A DNA stretch of 27,470 nucleotides from an uncultured Eubacteriaceae bacterium (GTDB lineage Bacteria; Bacillota; Clostridia; Lachnospirales; CAG-274). Shown here one piece after another: positions 8,584 through 14,745 of the stretch. Position 1 is the first letter of the stretch. Every line of letters begins with the position of its first letter. The translations under genes were made by a program, and so were the position numbers. The notes under the pieces were generated by a model that made no database searches, was not told where the DNA came from, and saw only the letters and a program-made list of their open reading frames with translations. Where the stretch lies: contig CALIRN010000282.1 in the NCBI GenBank assembly GCA_938042265.1, positions 1 to 27,470 on the forward strand, read 5' to 3'.

Positions 8584-9606
8584 TTAGATATTTTCCGCAA
8601 TGCGGATTTCATTTTTTACTATATATTGTACCTTTTCAGGCTTTACACCACTGATAAGATAATTGAACATTATATGTATGGATTTGTTTCCCTGAGTAAA
8701 GGGCTGCTGACATATCGTAGCCTTGATAAGTCCCTTTTCCATCATTTCTATAGTGCCGGGGACTCTGTCAAAACAAATGACATTAAACCCCTCCTGTCGG
8801 TTCATGGAAATAACGGCTCTGCAGGCACCGTAAACACCTGCACCCACTATATAAAGTGTGTCAATTTCCGGCTGCTCCCTAAGCATTTTCTCCGTAACCT
8901 CAAAGGCCCGTATTTCATCATCATCTGTTTGAGCATAGGCAAGCACATTAAAAAACGGGTACCTTTCCTGACAGGTTTGCTTAAATCCGTTTATACGTCT
9001 GTTATGCCCCACAAGCTTATCCGAGCCTGATAAGATACCGATATTAGCCCTGCCGCCTGTAATAAGAGCAAGCATACCACAGGCAGTTTCACCGCCCTTG
9101 GTATAATTGCTGCCCACATAAAACAGACGCTTGGAGCTTTCAATATCCGTATTGACCGCAGCAACAGGTATTCCCGATTCAGCCAGCCTGTTAATTTTGC
9201 TCTCAAGCCTTGCATCACTTATGGGATTTAGCACAAGGGCAGATATTTTATCGGAGATGGAGTCAATCAGTTCAAGCTGGTTATCAACATTATAGCCCTT
9301 CATTGTTTTTATAAGCAGGCTTATGCCGTAATCTCCCAGCTCCTTCTGAGCCTGATACATTCCCTTTAAAATATCATCAAAAAATGAGTTGCCCTCTGCC
9401 GCCAAAACAACGCCTATTGTTATGTTGCGTTTTTTTGCGGATAATGATTTTGCAGCCATATTGGGTGTATAGTTGAGTTGCTTTGCAATACGCAAAATCT
9501 TTTCCTCAGTTTCCTTTTTTACATTACCTCGGTTGTTGATAACTCTGTCAACGGTTCCCCTTGAAACACCGCAAAGCTCCGCAATCTTTTTTATGGTTAC
9601 ACTCAT
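8584..9606 (-). CDS. LacI-family transcriptional regulator with a type I periplasmic-binding-like sensor domain
   Basis: DNA-binding regulator of 340 residues. The N-terminus (VTIKKIAELCGVSRGTVDRVINNRGNV) is a LacI-type helix-turn-helix followed by the hinge region (YTPNMAAKSLSAKK). The rest resembles the sugar-binding fold of RbsB/xylose-binding proteins (IGVVLAAEGNSFFDDILKGM, GSNYTKGGETACG). The start is placed at 9606 because GGAGGTGAC lies just upstream; a longer frame to 9645 lacks a usable site and begins before that ribosome binding site. It is the first gene of a two-gene operon with xylA, so the ligand is likely xylose or another pentose. This is inference; most xylA genes are controlled by ROK-type XylR instead. 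Confidence 0.88.
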   Translation of the reverse strand: MSVTIKKIAELCGVSRGTVDRVINNRGNVKKETEEKILRIAKQLNYTPNMAAKSLSAKKRNITIGVVLAAEGNSFFDDILKGMYQAQKELGDYGISLLIKTMKGYNVDNQLELIDSISDKISALVLNPISDARLESKINRLAESGIPVAAVNTDIESSKRLFYVGSNYTKGGETACGMLALITGGRANIGILSGSDKLVGHNRRINGFKQTCQERYPFFNVLAYAQTDDDEIRAFEVTEKMLREQPEIDTLYIVGAGVYGACRAVISMNRQEGFNVICFDRVPGTIEMMEKGLIKATICQQPFTQGNKSIHIMFNYLISGVKPEKVQYIVKNEIRIAENI

Positions 9607-9659
9607 GCTGTCACCTCCATACATCCTTTTACCGTGCCCGCACACTATTTCTTAATTAC

Positions 9660-9688
9660 AGTTTAAATCAGTCCGTTTTACAAGTCAA
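9660..9688 (-). promoter_or_regulatory. Probable sigma-A promoter of the LacI-family gene/xylA operon
   Basis: Read on the minus strand, TTGACT (9688-9683) and TAAACT (9665-9660) are 17 bases apart, about 55 bases before the regulator start. The -35 matches five of six consensus bases and the -10 four of six. Confidence 0.5.
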
Positions 9689-9724
9689 TTACATATAAAA
9701 AAATTGTGCATTATGTCCGTTTAA
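9671..9724. promoter_or_regulatory. Candidate operator pair for the LacI-family regulator
   Basis: GTCCGTTTTA (9671-9680) lies in the spacer of the predicted promoter, and the near-copy GTCCGTTTAA (9715-9724) lies 44 bases away, close to four helical turns. This layout suits a dimeric or tetrameric repressor that controls its own operon. The boxes are direct repeats on one face rather than full palindromes, so the assignment is tentative. Confidence 0.35.
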
Positions 9725-9739
9725 TATATGTAAAACCGC

Positions 9740-9768
9740 TAAAATTAACCCATCAACTGTTAATTTTA
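9740..9768. repeat. Perfect 10-bp inverted repeat between lacI-family gene and SASP gene
   Basis: TAAAATTAAC (9740-9749) and GTTAATTTTA (9759-9768) are separated by nine bases. The symmetry is exact and the spacer short, so it may be a protein-binding site or a weak AT-rich hairpin. It stands in the 308-base divergent region holding the promoters of both flanking genes. A second small dyad, TTAAGC/GCTTAA (9863-9877), lies nearer the spore protein gene. No convincing sigma-G promoter was found there by eye. Confidence 0.5.
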
Positions 9769-9914
9769 AACAACAGTGTACAAAAGGCACAAACACACAA
9801 AAATGCAAAAAATTGGCTGATTAAAAAACATTCTGCTCGGGATAATAATTACTGTAACACATTTAAGCAGCGCTTAAGTCGTGATTATAAATTTATTTTT
9901 CAGGAGGAAATTTT

Positions 9915-10127
9915 ATGTCAAACAGTAATTCAAGTTCAAACAGGGTTAACGTACCTGAAGCCAGAGAGGCTATGGACAAGTTTAAATATGAGGTTGCAAG
10001 TGAAATCGGCGTACCTCTTAAGCAGGGCTATAACGGAGACCTTACCTCAGCTCAAAACGGCTATGTAGGCGGCTACATGGTTAAAAAGATGATTGAGGCG
10101 CAGGAAAAGCACATGGCAGGCAAGTAA
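9915..10127 (+). CDS. Alpha/beta-type small acid-soluble spore protein
   Basis: Binds and protects DNA in the dormant spore core; made in the forespore and degraded by the GPR protease on germination. The 70-residue length and two conserved blocks fit the family: YEVASEIGV with the expected GPR cleavage site after Glu30, and LTSAQNGYVGGYMVKKMI. The second block differs slightly from the common TSRxNGxVGG form, having Ala-Gln where Arg is usual. AGGAGG lies eight bases before the ATG. It is transcribed alone and ends at a strong terminator. The family is normally under sigma-G, though no clear promoter was identified. Confidence 0.95.
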   Translation: MSNSNSSSNRVNVPEAREAMDKFKYEVASEIGVPLKQGYNGDLTSAQNGYVGGYMVKKMIEAQEKHMAGK

Positions 10128-10158
10128 TAAGCAGCTTAACCATTTTTAAATAATAAAT

Positions 10159-10233
10159 GTGGCGTACATTTTATATAAATCACTGATAAATAAATTATAA
10201 AATAGTGATTTGTTAATGTACGTCACTTTTTTT
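10159..10233 (+). terminator. Long terminator after the SASP gene
   Basis: Outer stem GTGGCGTACATT (10159-10170) pairs with AATGTACGTCAC (10215-10226), with one G-T pair. An inner perfect stem joins AAATCACT (10177-10184) to AGTGATTT (10204-10211). Seven Ts follow (10227-10233). The T-run ends two bases before the AGGAG of the next gene, so any transcript entering that gene must read through it or start inside it. Confidence 0.85.
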
Positions 10234-10246
10234 ACAGGAGAACATT

Positions 10247-10393
10247 ATGGAAAAAAGGCAAAAGGTAAAAAAAGATTTTTTAATAGGTATGAACCCAGGT
10301 GAAAACAGCCTTGCAGGTATTGAAACAGGGGAAAGCGGAATAGGCATTTTTGATGTGGTGCTTGAAAAGGAAGATGTAAATGAGGGTGACTGA
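10247..10393 (+). CDS. Unrecognised 48-residue protein upstream of the hydrolase
   Basis: An ATG at 10247 with a well-spaced AGGAG opens 48 codons ending in TGA at 10391. The product has a basic start (EKRQKVKKDF), a Gly-rich middle (GENSLAGIETGESGIGIF) and an acidic end (EKEDVNEGD). It has no membrane segment, cysteine or signal peptide. The hydrolase ATG lies three bases after its stop, so the two are probably translationally coupled. I recognise no family. The good ribosome binding site, the coupling and the absence of another use for the interval argue that it is real; it could still be a leader peptide. Confidence 0.55.
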   Translation: MEKRQKVKKDFLIGMNPGENSLAGIETGESGIGIFDVVLEKEDVNEGD

Positions 10394-10396
10394 TGT

Positions 10397-11332
10397 ATGA
10401 AAAAGTGTTTGCTTTTTCTGGGAGGCTGTGCCGCAATCTGTGCCGCGGCACAAAATCTTTTTAAGCTCTGTATGTGCAGAGGAAACAAGCTTTGCCTTGC
10501 AGGTCTTGTCAATCTGGACAAGGAGCAGAAAGCAATGAATACGGCTCTTAACAGAGAAAAAGCCTCAATCTCAAACTGGGAGAACAGTGTCAGGCATGAA
10601 AACTGGCATATACGAAGAAAAAGCGGGGATAGGCTGTATGCACAGGCATTTATTAAAAAAGGCTCCGATAAATGGGCCGTAATTACTCACGGCTACGGCG
10701 GTGAAGGCACTCTTATGCTATATGCCGCCAAACGGTTTTATGAACAGTCCTACAATGTGCTTCTGCCCGATTTACGTGCCCACGGCAAAAGCTCCGGACA
10801 ATATGTGGGCTGGGGCTGGAAGGATAAGGAGGATATATGTGACTGGTGCAGCTGTATTGCCAAAAGAAACAGCAATGCCAAAATCGTGCTGTACGGAGTT
10901 TCCATGGGTGCTGCTGCAGTGCTTATGGCCGCTGGCAGCAAAAATTTAAAAAAAGTAAAATGCGTTGTTTCCGACTGTGCATACACCTCCTTAAAGGATA
11001 TTTTGTATTACAGAATAAGGCGTATGCTCCATCTGCCTCCGGGCATGGTTATGTGCTGGCTTAAACCTGCCTGCAAAAGAAAAATCGGGCTTTCCATTGA
11101 TGACGCATCGGTTCTGAAACAGGTGGAAAAGTGCAGGGTACCCATTATGTTCTGCCACGGTGACAGGGACAGGTTTGTACCTACCGATAATGCTCTGGAG
11201 CTGTATTCCGCCGCAAGGGTACCTAAAAAGCTTATGCTTGTACATGGTGCAGGTCATGGAGTATCAGCCTTTGTCGGCGGTGAGAAGTACTGGAGCAGAG
11301 TTTTTGATTTTACGGAAATATTTGAAAGATAA
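10397..11332 (+). CDS. Alpha/beta hydrolase, possibly membrane-anchored
   Basis: Serine hydrolase of 311 residues. Residues 4-20 are hydrophobic (LLFLGGCAAICAAA) and may anchor it to the membrane. The hydrolase domain begins near residue 90 with the oxyanion-side HGYGGEG. The nucleophile elbow GVSMG gives Ser169; HGDRDRFVP gives Asp258 and GAGHG gives His287, so the triad is complete. It resembles the YqkD/BEM46-like group of uncharacterised esterases or peptidases; the substrate cannot be told. AGGGTGA inside the preceding small gene serves as ribosome binding site, indicating coupled expression. Unusually many cysteines (11) are present. Confidence 0.85.
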   Translation: MKKCLLFLGGCAAICAAAQNLFKLCMCRGNKLCLAGLVNLDKEQKAMNTALNREKASISNWENSVRHENWHIRRKSGDRLYAQAFIKKGSDKWAVITHGYGGEGTLMLYAAKRFYEQSYNVLLPDLRAHGKSSGQYVGWGWKDKEDICDWCSCIAKRNSNAKIVLYGVSMGAAAVLMAAGSKNLKKVKCVVSDCAYTSLKDILYYRIRRMLHLPPGMVMCWLKPACKRKIGLSIDDASVLKQVEKCRVPIMFCHGDRDRFVPTDNALELYSAARVPKKLMLVHGAGHGVSAFVGGEKYWSRVFDFTEIFER

Positions 11333-11380
11333 CGCATATTAGCATAAAAAGAGTGCGCATGTAATTATATTTTGCCTCTT

Positions 11381-11409
11381 AAATAACTGAATAATACAGC
11401 AGTTATTTT
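11381..11409 (+). terminator. Hairpin after the hydrolase gene
   Basis: AAATAACTG (11381-11389) pairs perfectly with CAGTTATTT (11400-11408) around a 10-base loop, about 50 bases after the hydrolase stop. The T-run is short (four Ts) and the stem AT-rich, so termination would be weak. Confidence 0.45.
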
Positions 11410-11469
11410 CCTGTCTTTGCAATACAAAGGGGGCTGATGTATAAATTCATATCAGCTCCTCTTATTTAC

Positions 11470-11622
11470 TTAAAACTCAAAAACATCCCTGTAAGTATTA
11501 CTGCCCACACCTGAAGGTGTTCTGCGTGAGTAATTACCGCTTATTAAAATACCTGTATTTGTGTTATCACCGCTGTCAAAAAACGTCACCTCAATAACAG
11601 GTGCAGAATAAAGCTTTTTTAT
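11470..11622 (-). pseudogene. 50-codon small protein gene lacking a standard start codon
   Basis: On the minus strand a frame from ATA at 11622 reads KKLYSAPVIEVTFF, then an Asn/Gly/Ser-rich stretch, ending YRDVFEF at a TAA (11470-11472). It resembles a type of very short clostridial protein that begins M-K-K-x-Y-x-A-P-x-I-E-V (recalled pattern, function unknown). A purine-rich AGGGGGG sits just upstream. If ATA were ATG the gene would look intact. Alternatively, loss of one base in the A6 run would fuse it to an upstream ATG (11636). Either a decayed gene, a sequencing error in a homopolymer, or a non-AUG start. Confidence 0.35.
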
Positions 11623-11722
11623 TAACCCCCCTCATTACTGCGCTAATGTAATTACTACAGGCTCACCGAACTTTATAAATCGGCTCAATATTAATTGTCT
11701 TATAAGTAAAAATTACTATTAA

Positions 11723-11750
11723 AAAAGGCCCTGAAAATTCAGAGCCTTTT
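11723..11750 (-). terminator. Terminator downstream of the MerR gene
   Basis: AAAAGGCCCTGAA (11723-11735) and TTCAGAGCCTTTT (11738-11750) pair except for one C-A mismatch. On the minus strand six Ts follow, so it most likely ends the merR transcript after a 3' region of about 200 bases. Confidence 0.65.
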
Positions 11751-11951
11751 AGCGTACCGCCATATACTATCGGATATTTTTTCACAAGCAGCCTCATTAC
11801 ATGAAAAATCGGGGCATACCCGACAATAGGGTTAATAATATGGCATCTGCTTATATAAGGAGACAATGATTAGCTCAAGGCAAAAATCGGTGTTTCCTTA
11901 AAAGATAGACTTATAAACGGCAATATCAGCCATCCTTTTATTATGTTATTT

Positions 11952-12335
11952 TTACTGTTTGCTTTTCAGCTTTTTCTCACAATCGGTAATAACGCTGTCG
12001 TATTTTTCAATTTTATAATTAAGTCTTGAAAGGCAGGTCTTAAGAGCATCAATACGCTCTAAAAGCTGATTTCTCTGGTCAACGAGTATTTCCTTTCTGG
12101 CATCGGCGGTTGCATCACCCTGCTCAAAAAGCTGCCTATACTCAATAAGTGCCTCAACATGTACACCTGCACTTCTCATACATTTCATAAACTCTATCCA
12201 CCCGCAGCATTCTCCATTATAATTACGTATACCGTTAGGATTACGTGGCACATGGGGTATAAGCCCTATACGCTCATAATACCTTAAGGTATCTGCCGAT
12301 ATATCATACTTTTTGCTTACCTCTGCTATTGTCAT
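11952..12335 (-). CDS. MerR-family regulator, AdhR-like
   Basis: Dimeric DNA-distorting regulator of 127 residues. Residues 1-70 form the winged helix (MTIAEVSKKYDISADTLRYYERIGLIPHV); residues 80-120 form the dimerising coiled coil (RNQLLERIDALKTCLSRL). There is no separate ligand domain and no C-terminal metal-binding cysteine motif of the MerR/CueR kind. The sequence resembles the AdhR/YraB group, which responds to reactive aldehydes; this is inference. It contains four cysteines (two adjacent, near 43-44) that could act as thiol sensors. AAGGAGG precedes the ATG. The promoter just upstream has the 19-base spacer typical of MerR-controlled genes, indicating autoregulation. Confidence 0.9.
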   Translation of the reverse strand: MTIAEVSKKYDISADTLRYYERIGLIPHVPRNPNGIRNYNGECCGWIEFMKCMRSAGVHVEALIEYRQLFEQGDATADARKEILVDQRNQLLERIDALKTCLSRLNYKIEKYDSVITDCEKKLKSKQ

Positions 12336-12356
12336 ATTACCGCCTCCTTTGTATAT

Positions 12357-12387
12357 ATAATACCACTTGAAGCTAACTCTAAGTCAA
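12357..12387 (-). promoter_or_regulatory. MerR-type promoter with 19-bp spacer and dyad
   Basis: On the minus strand TTGACT (12387-12382) and TATTAT (12362-12357) are separated by exactly 19 bases. The spacer has the partly symmetrical sequence CTTAGAGTTAGCTTCAAG, close to the CTTAGAGTTAACTCTAAG operator known for AdhR-like regulators. Over-long spacers are the hallmark of promoters that MerR proteins activate by untwisting DNA. It lies about 21 bases before the merR start, so the regulator controls itself. Confidence 0.85.
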
Positions 12388-12425
12388 GCGGTAATTTATT
12401 ACTTTTTCATTAACGGTAAAAAACT

Positions 12426-13520
12426 TTACGCAATACGCTTTACTATAATCAGTCTCTGCCCGGGATAAATCAAATCAGGGTTTTCTATATCGTTAATCCC
12501 TGCTATATCCTCCACAGTGGTATTAAATCTTTTTGCAAGCTTCCACAGAGTATCCCCCTTACGCACTACATAAAGAGTTATACTTGCAAGTGAGGACAGA
12601 TAGTCCTTATCAAGATCCTCAAAGGCAACATCGCTTACAAGGCTGTAGGCTTTTATATCCTCGGCAACGGCACATATATTGATAACGCACCTTACCTCTA
12701 CCTCTCTGTCTGAAAGCATATTAAAGCCGATATGCTCAAGCTGTGCCGTCACACTGCAGTCCATATTGCTTTCCGCTCCTGCCGCCTGTGCCGTATGCTT
12801 AAAGGGTACCACGCCGCCGTAGCAATAAACCGGTATCTCATCATTGCCTGTTACATAAAGTATATTTGCTGCCACTGCACCCTCAATTTCAATTTTGCCG
12901 TCGTTTATCTGTACAAAATCAACATAAGGCCTACCGTCAGCCCTGTAAATCTGTAGCATATCCGGAGCCTTATCATCAAGGCTCACTACCTCCTTTACGG
13001 GACACTGGCTAGTATTTCTTGCCGCACATACCGAGCCCTCAATATTATTTACCGTAAGCTTTGTATCCTTGTTAAGTATGTACACATCCTCAAGCGCATT
13101 AATCTCATTTATAACCCTGCCTGTTATACAGGTGCCTATAATAGCCTCCGCCTCTACAATGCGCATTTCACCGTCCTCATCTGGCTGCAGAGATATAAAG
13201 CTGTCCTGTAAATCAAGCCTTACATCACAGAGCATATCTCCTCTCAGGCCCTCTGCCTCAAGCTCACCTTTAAAAGGGATTGAGCCCTCATACAGCTCCA
13301 TAGGGTTATTTTCGCCTTCACCTTTATAAATGATTGATACATTTAAGTCACCAGATACACGTACGCTGCCCTCTCCGCTTTTATAATCAACGGAAGTAAC
13401 CGTAAGCCGGCAGTCCAGCAGCTCCTCAATGTTCGGCTTGCCCATAGGCAGAACAATGGTATCCTTTACGGTAAAGCGATCCTGCTTTTGTACAGGCACA
13501 GCCTCAGCAGCAACACGCAT
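12426..13520 (-). CDS. SPOCS (DUF3794) and LysM protein, C-terminal portion after an in-frame stop
   Basis: These 364 codons hold one SPOCS/DUF3794 domain near residues 25-130 (starting GKPNIEELLDCRLTV), a second SPOCS-like segment around 170-290, and a C-terminal LysM domain at about 316-362 (YVVRKGDTLWKLAKRF to YPGQRLIIV) that should bind peptidoglycan. Family members belong to the spore-envelope proteins that include SafA/SpoVID-like factors. The frame is identical to that of the 151-codon segment upstream, separated only by TAA and five sense codons. The ATG at 13520 has just a weak AAAGG three bases before it, so independent translation would be poor. Probably the 3' part of one gene. 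Confidence 0.8.
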   Translation of the reverse strand: MRVAAEAVPVQKQDRFTVKDTIVLPMGKPNIEELLDCRLTVTSVDYKSGEGSVRVSGDLNVSIIYKGEGENNPMELYEGSIPFKGELEAEGLRGDMLCDVRLDLQDSFISLQPDEDGEMRIVEAEAIIGTCITGRVINEINALEDVYILNKDTKLTVNNIEGSVCAARNTSQCPVKEVVSLDDKAPDMLQIYRADGRPYVDFVQINDGKIEIEGAVAANILYVTGNDEIPVYCYGGVVPFKHTAQAAGAESNMDCSVTAQLEHIGFNMLSDREVEVRCVINICAVAEDIKAYSLVSDVAFEDLDKDYLSSLASITLYVVRKGDTLWKLAKRFNTTVEDIAGINDIENPDLIYPGQRLIIVKRIA

Positions 13521-13535
13521 AAACCTTTGCTGATT

Positions 13536-13988
13536 TTAAGGTATTTCTCCCAAGCCCTCAACATATTCACACTCTGCCTGCTCACGCACGGTAACCTCTG
13601 CATCGGTTATTACCTTATAAAAGAGCTTGCGTTCATTTACCACTCTGCAATCACAGCTTGCCGTTACACAATTAATATATGTATACATTCCCTCGGCTGC
13701 ACCCTCTATATTTACAAAATCACTTACAGGCATCTCATGTGCAAAGGAGTGTACTGTCTTATTTTCCCCCTTGGAAAGATACATTCCGTTAAGCTTAAGT
13801 CTGCCATTAAAGCTTACCCTACCGTCACTTATCCTGCTGTCATCCACAATAAAGCAGCTGTCACATTTTAAAAGGGTACCTATATCAGGCTTACCGTCAA
13901 AGGCTGTAATTTCGCCCTCTGACATAAGCTGCATATTTGCACTGCCTGCTTTCCTGTCAACTATAACACTGCCTTTATTTACAACCAT
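13536..13988 (-). CDS. SPOCS (DUF3794) protein, N-terminal portion ended by a premature TAA
   Basis: The 150-residue product begins behind an excellent AAGGAGG and contains one SPOCS/DUF3794 domain (GKPDIGTLLKCDSCFIV onward). It ends at GLGEIP-TAA (13536-13538), after which the same frame continues NQQRF and on into the LysM-containing part. In homologues as I recall them a glutamate stands at this place (GEIPE), so a single GAA to TAA change would explain the stop. Intact, the protein would be about 520 residues with three SPOCS units and LysM. Gene decay, stop-codon readthrough and a base error are the alternatives. Confidence 0.75.
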   Translation of the reverse strand: MVVNKGSVIVDRKAGSANMQLMSEGEITAFDGKPDIGTLLKCDSCFIVDDSRISDGRVSFNGRLKLNGMYLSKGENKTVHSFAHEMPVSDFVNIEGAAEGMYTYINCVTASCDCRVVNERKLFYKVITDAEVTVREQAECEYVEGLGEIP

Positions 13989-14062
13989 ACAAAAAAGCCT
14001 CCTTTATCAGATTACAATCTTATATAATAGATTATATTGACAAGAAGGCTGCTTTATTCCAA

Positions 14063-14602
14063 TTAATTATTATGATTCATATCGCCGTTATCAGGCTGCG
14101 GTACAAACTCCTGCTGAGGCTGCATCTGTGAAAAATCCTGCTGGGGCATCTGTCCGTAGCCCTGCTGCACAAAGCCCTGCTGGGGCATTTGACCATAGCC
14201 CTGCTGTACAAAACCCTGCTGGGGCATCTGTCCGTAGCCCTGCTGCGCAAAGCCCTGCTGGGGCATCTGCTGAAACTGCTGTCCACCCTGAGGCAGTCCC
14301 TGAGGAACACCCTGCTGCTGATAAGCCACCTGCTGAAAGCTGTTCTGATTCATGCCTCCCTGGGGCTTAGGCTGAGAAGAACGTGAGCCCATACTCATAG
14401 TAAGCATATTCATACGTTTTTCCATATCCTCAATTTTAGAACTGTAGGAATCCAGTTTTCTGTTAAGGTCGGCATTAGCCTTTTGCAGTGATTCAATAAC
14501 CCCCATAATCCACTTAATCTGATTTGCGGAAACCTCCGGCTTTTGCTGATTTTCATTAGCTACCTGTCCGTTATCTCCATTCCTGTCTGAAAAAAGACCC
14601 AT
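14063..14602 (-). CDS. Coiled-coil protein with a Q/G/Y/P-rich repeat tail
   Basis: The 179-residue protein has no recognised function. Residues 25-70 form a probable coiled coil (IKWIMGVIESLQKANADLNRKLDSYSSKIEDMEKRM in heptad-like spacing). From residue 75 to the end the sequence is almost only Gln, Gly, Pro, Met, Tyr, Phe and Asn, with three 13-residue repeats QQGFxQQGYGQMP. Such composition is prion-like and typical of self-associating or sticky proteins; spore-coat or surface assembly is possible. It lacks a signal peptide and cysteines. It has its own strong promoter and a GGGGG-type ribosome binding site, so it is expressed independently of its neighbours. Confidence 0.75.
   Translation of the reverse strand: MGLFSDRNGDNGQVANENQQKPEVSANQIKWIMGVIESLQKANADLNRKLDSYSSKIEDMEKRMNMLTMSMGSRSSQPKPQGGMNQNSFQQVAYQQQGVPQGLPQGGQQFQQMPQQGFAQQGYGQMPQQGFVQQGYGQMPQQGFVQQGYGQMPQQDFSQMQPQQEFVPQPDNGDMNHNN
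14138..14254 (-). repeat. Three tandem 39-bp repeats in the Q-rich gene
   Basis: Units at 14138-14176, 14177-14215 and 14216-14254 each encode QQGFxQQGYGQMP on the minus strand, with a degenerate fourth unit beyond. Units one and three are closer to each other than to the middle one, as expected after slippage or unequal exchange. The copy number is likely to vary between strains. Confidence 0.9.
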
Positions 14603-14640
14603 AATTAAACCCCCGTTCCTTAAGTAAATTTATTATGATA

Positions 14641-14669
14641 ATTATACCATACCATACATAAAATGTAAA
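14641..14669 (-). promoter_or_regulatory. Sigma-A promoter of the Q-rich gene
   Basis: On the minus strand TTTACA (14669-14664) and TATAAT (14646-14641) are 17 bases apart, with an extended TGG directly before the -10. It lies about 40 bases before the start codon. Confidence 0.75.
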
Positions 14670-14710
14670 TTAATTTATCAATTATAATCAGGTTGTTTTT
14701 CCTCCCAAAC

Positions 14711-14744
14711 AAAAGAGATGCCCCCTTACAGGAGCATCTCTTTT
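14711..14744 (-). terminator. Terminator of the pectate lyase gene
   Basis: AAAAGAGATGC (14711-14721) pairs perfectly with GCATCTCTTTT (14734-14744). Placed one base after the pectate lyase stop, it works mainly on the minus strand, where four Ts close the stem. Confidence 0.85.
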
Positions 14745-14745
14745 A

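Larger units (their letters stand above)
11333..11951. other. Gene-poor interval with remnants and hairpins
   Basis: These 619 bases between the hydrolase and merR genes contain no intact gene of normal form. They hold the hairpin after the hydrolase, the 50-codon minus-strand frame without a standard start, and the merR terminator. They also hold a minus-strand frame at 11663-11866 that runs across that terminator and looks spurious. On the plus strand AAGGAGA precedes an ATG at 11866, but that frame ends after 11 codons. The region looks like eroded former coding sequence. Confidence 0.6.

Noticed and set aside
9706..10068. 120-codon plus-strand frame across the SASP gene and its upstream region
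   Set aside because: It overlaps the well-supported spore protein in another frame and has no ribosome binding site.
11663..11866. 67-codon frame on the minus strand
   Set aside because: It reads through the merR terminator hairpin, lacks a ribosome binding site and has a composition unlike real proteins; the region was described as a remnant.
13627..14040. 137-codon plus-strand frame opposite the SPOCS gene
   Set aside because: The minus-strand frame carries a known domain and a good ribosome binding site; the opposite frame is a shadow.
14134..14260. CRISPR-like array of regular repeats
   Set aside because: The 39-bp units are adjacent without spacers and encode a protein repeat in frame.
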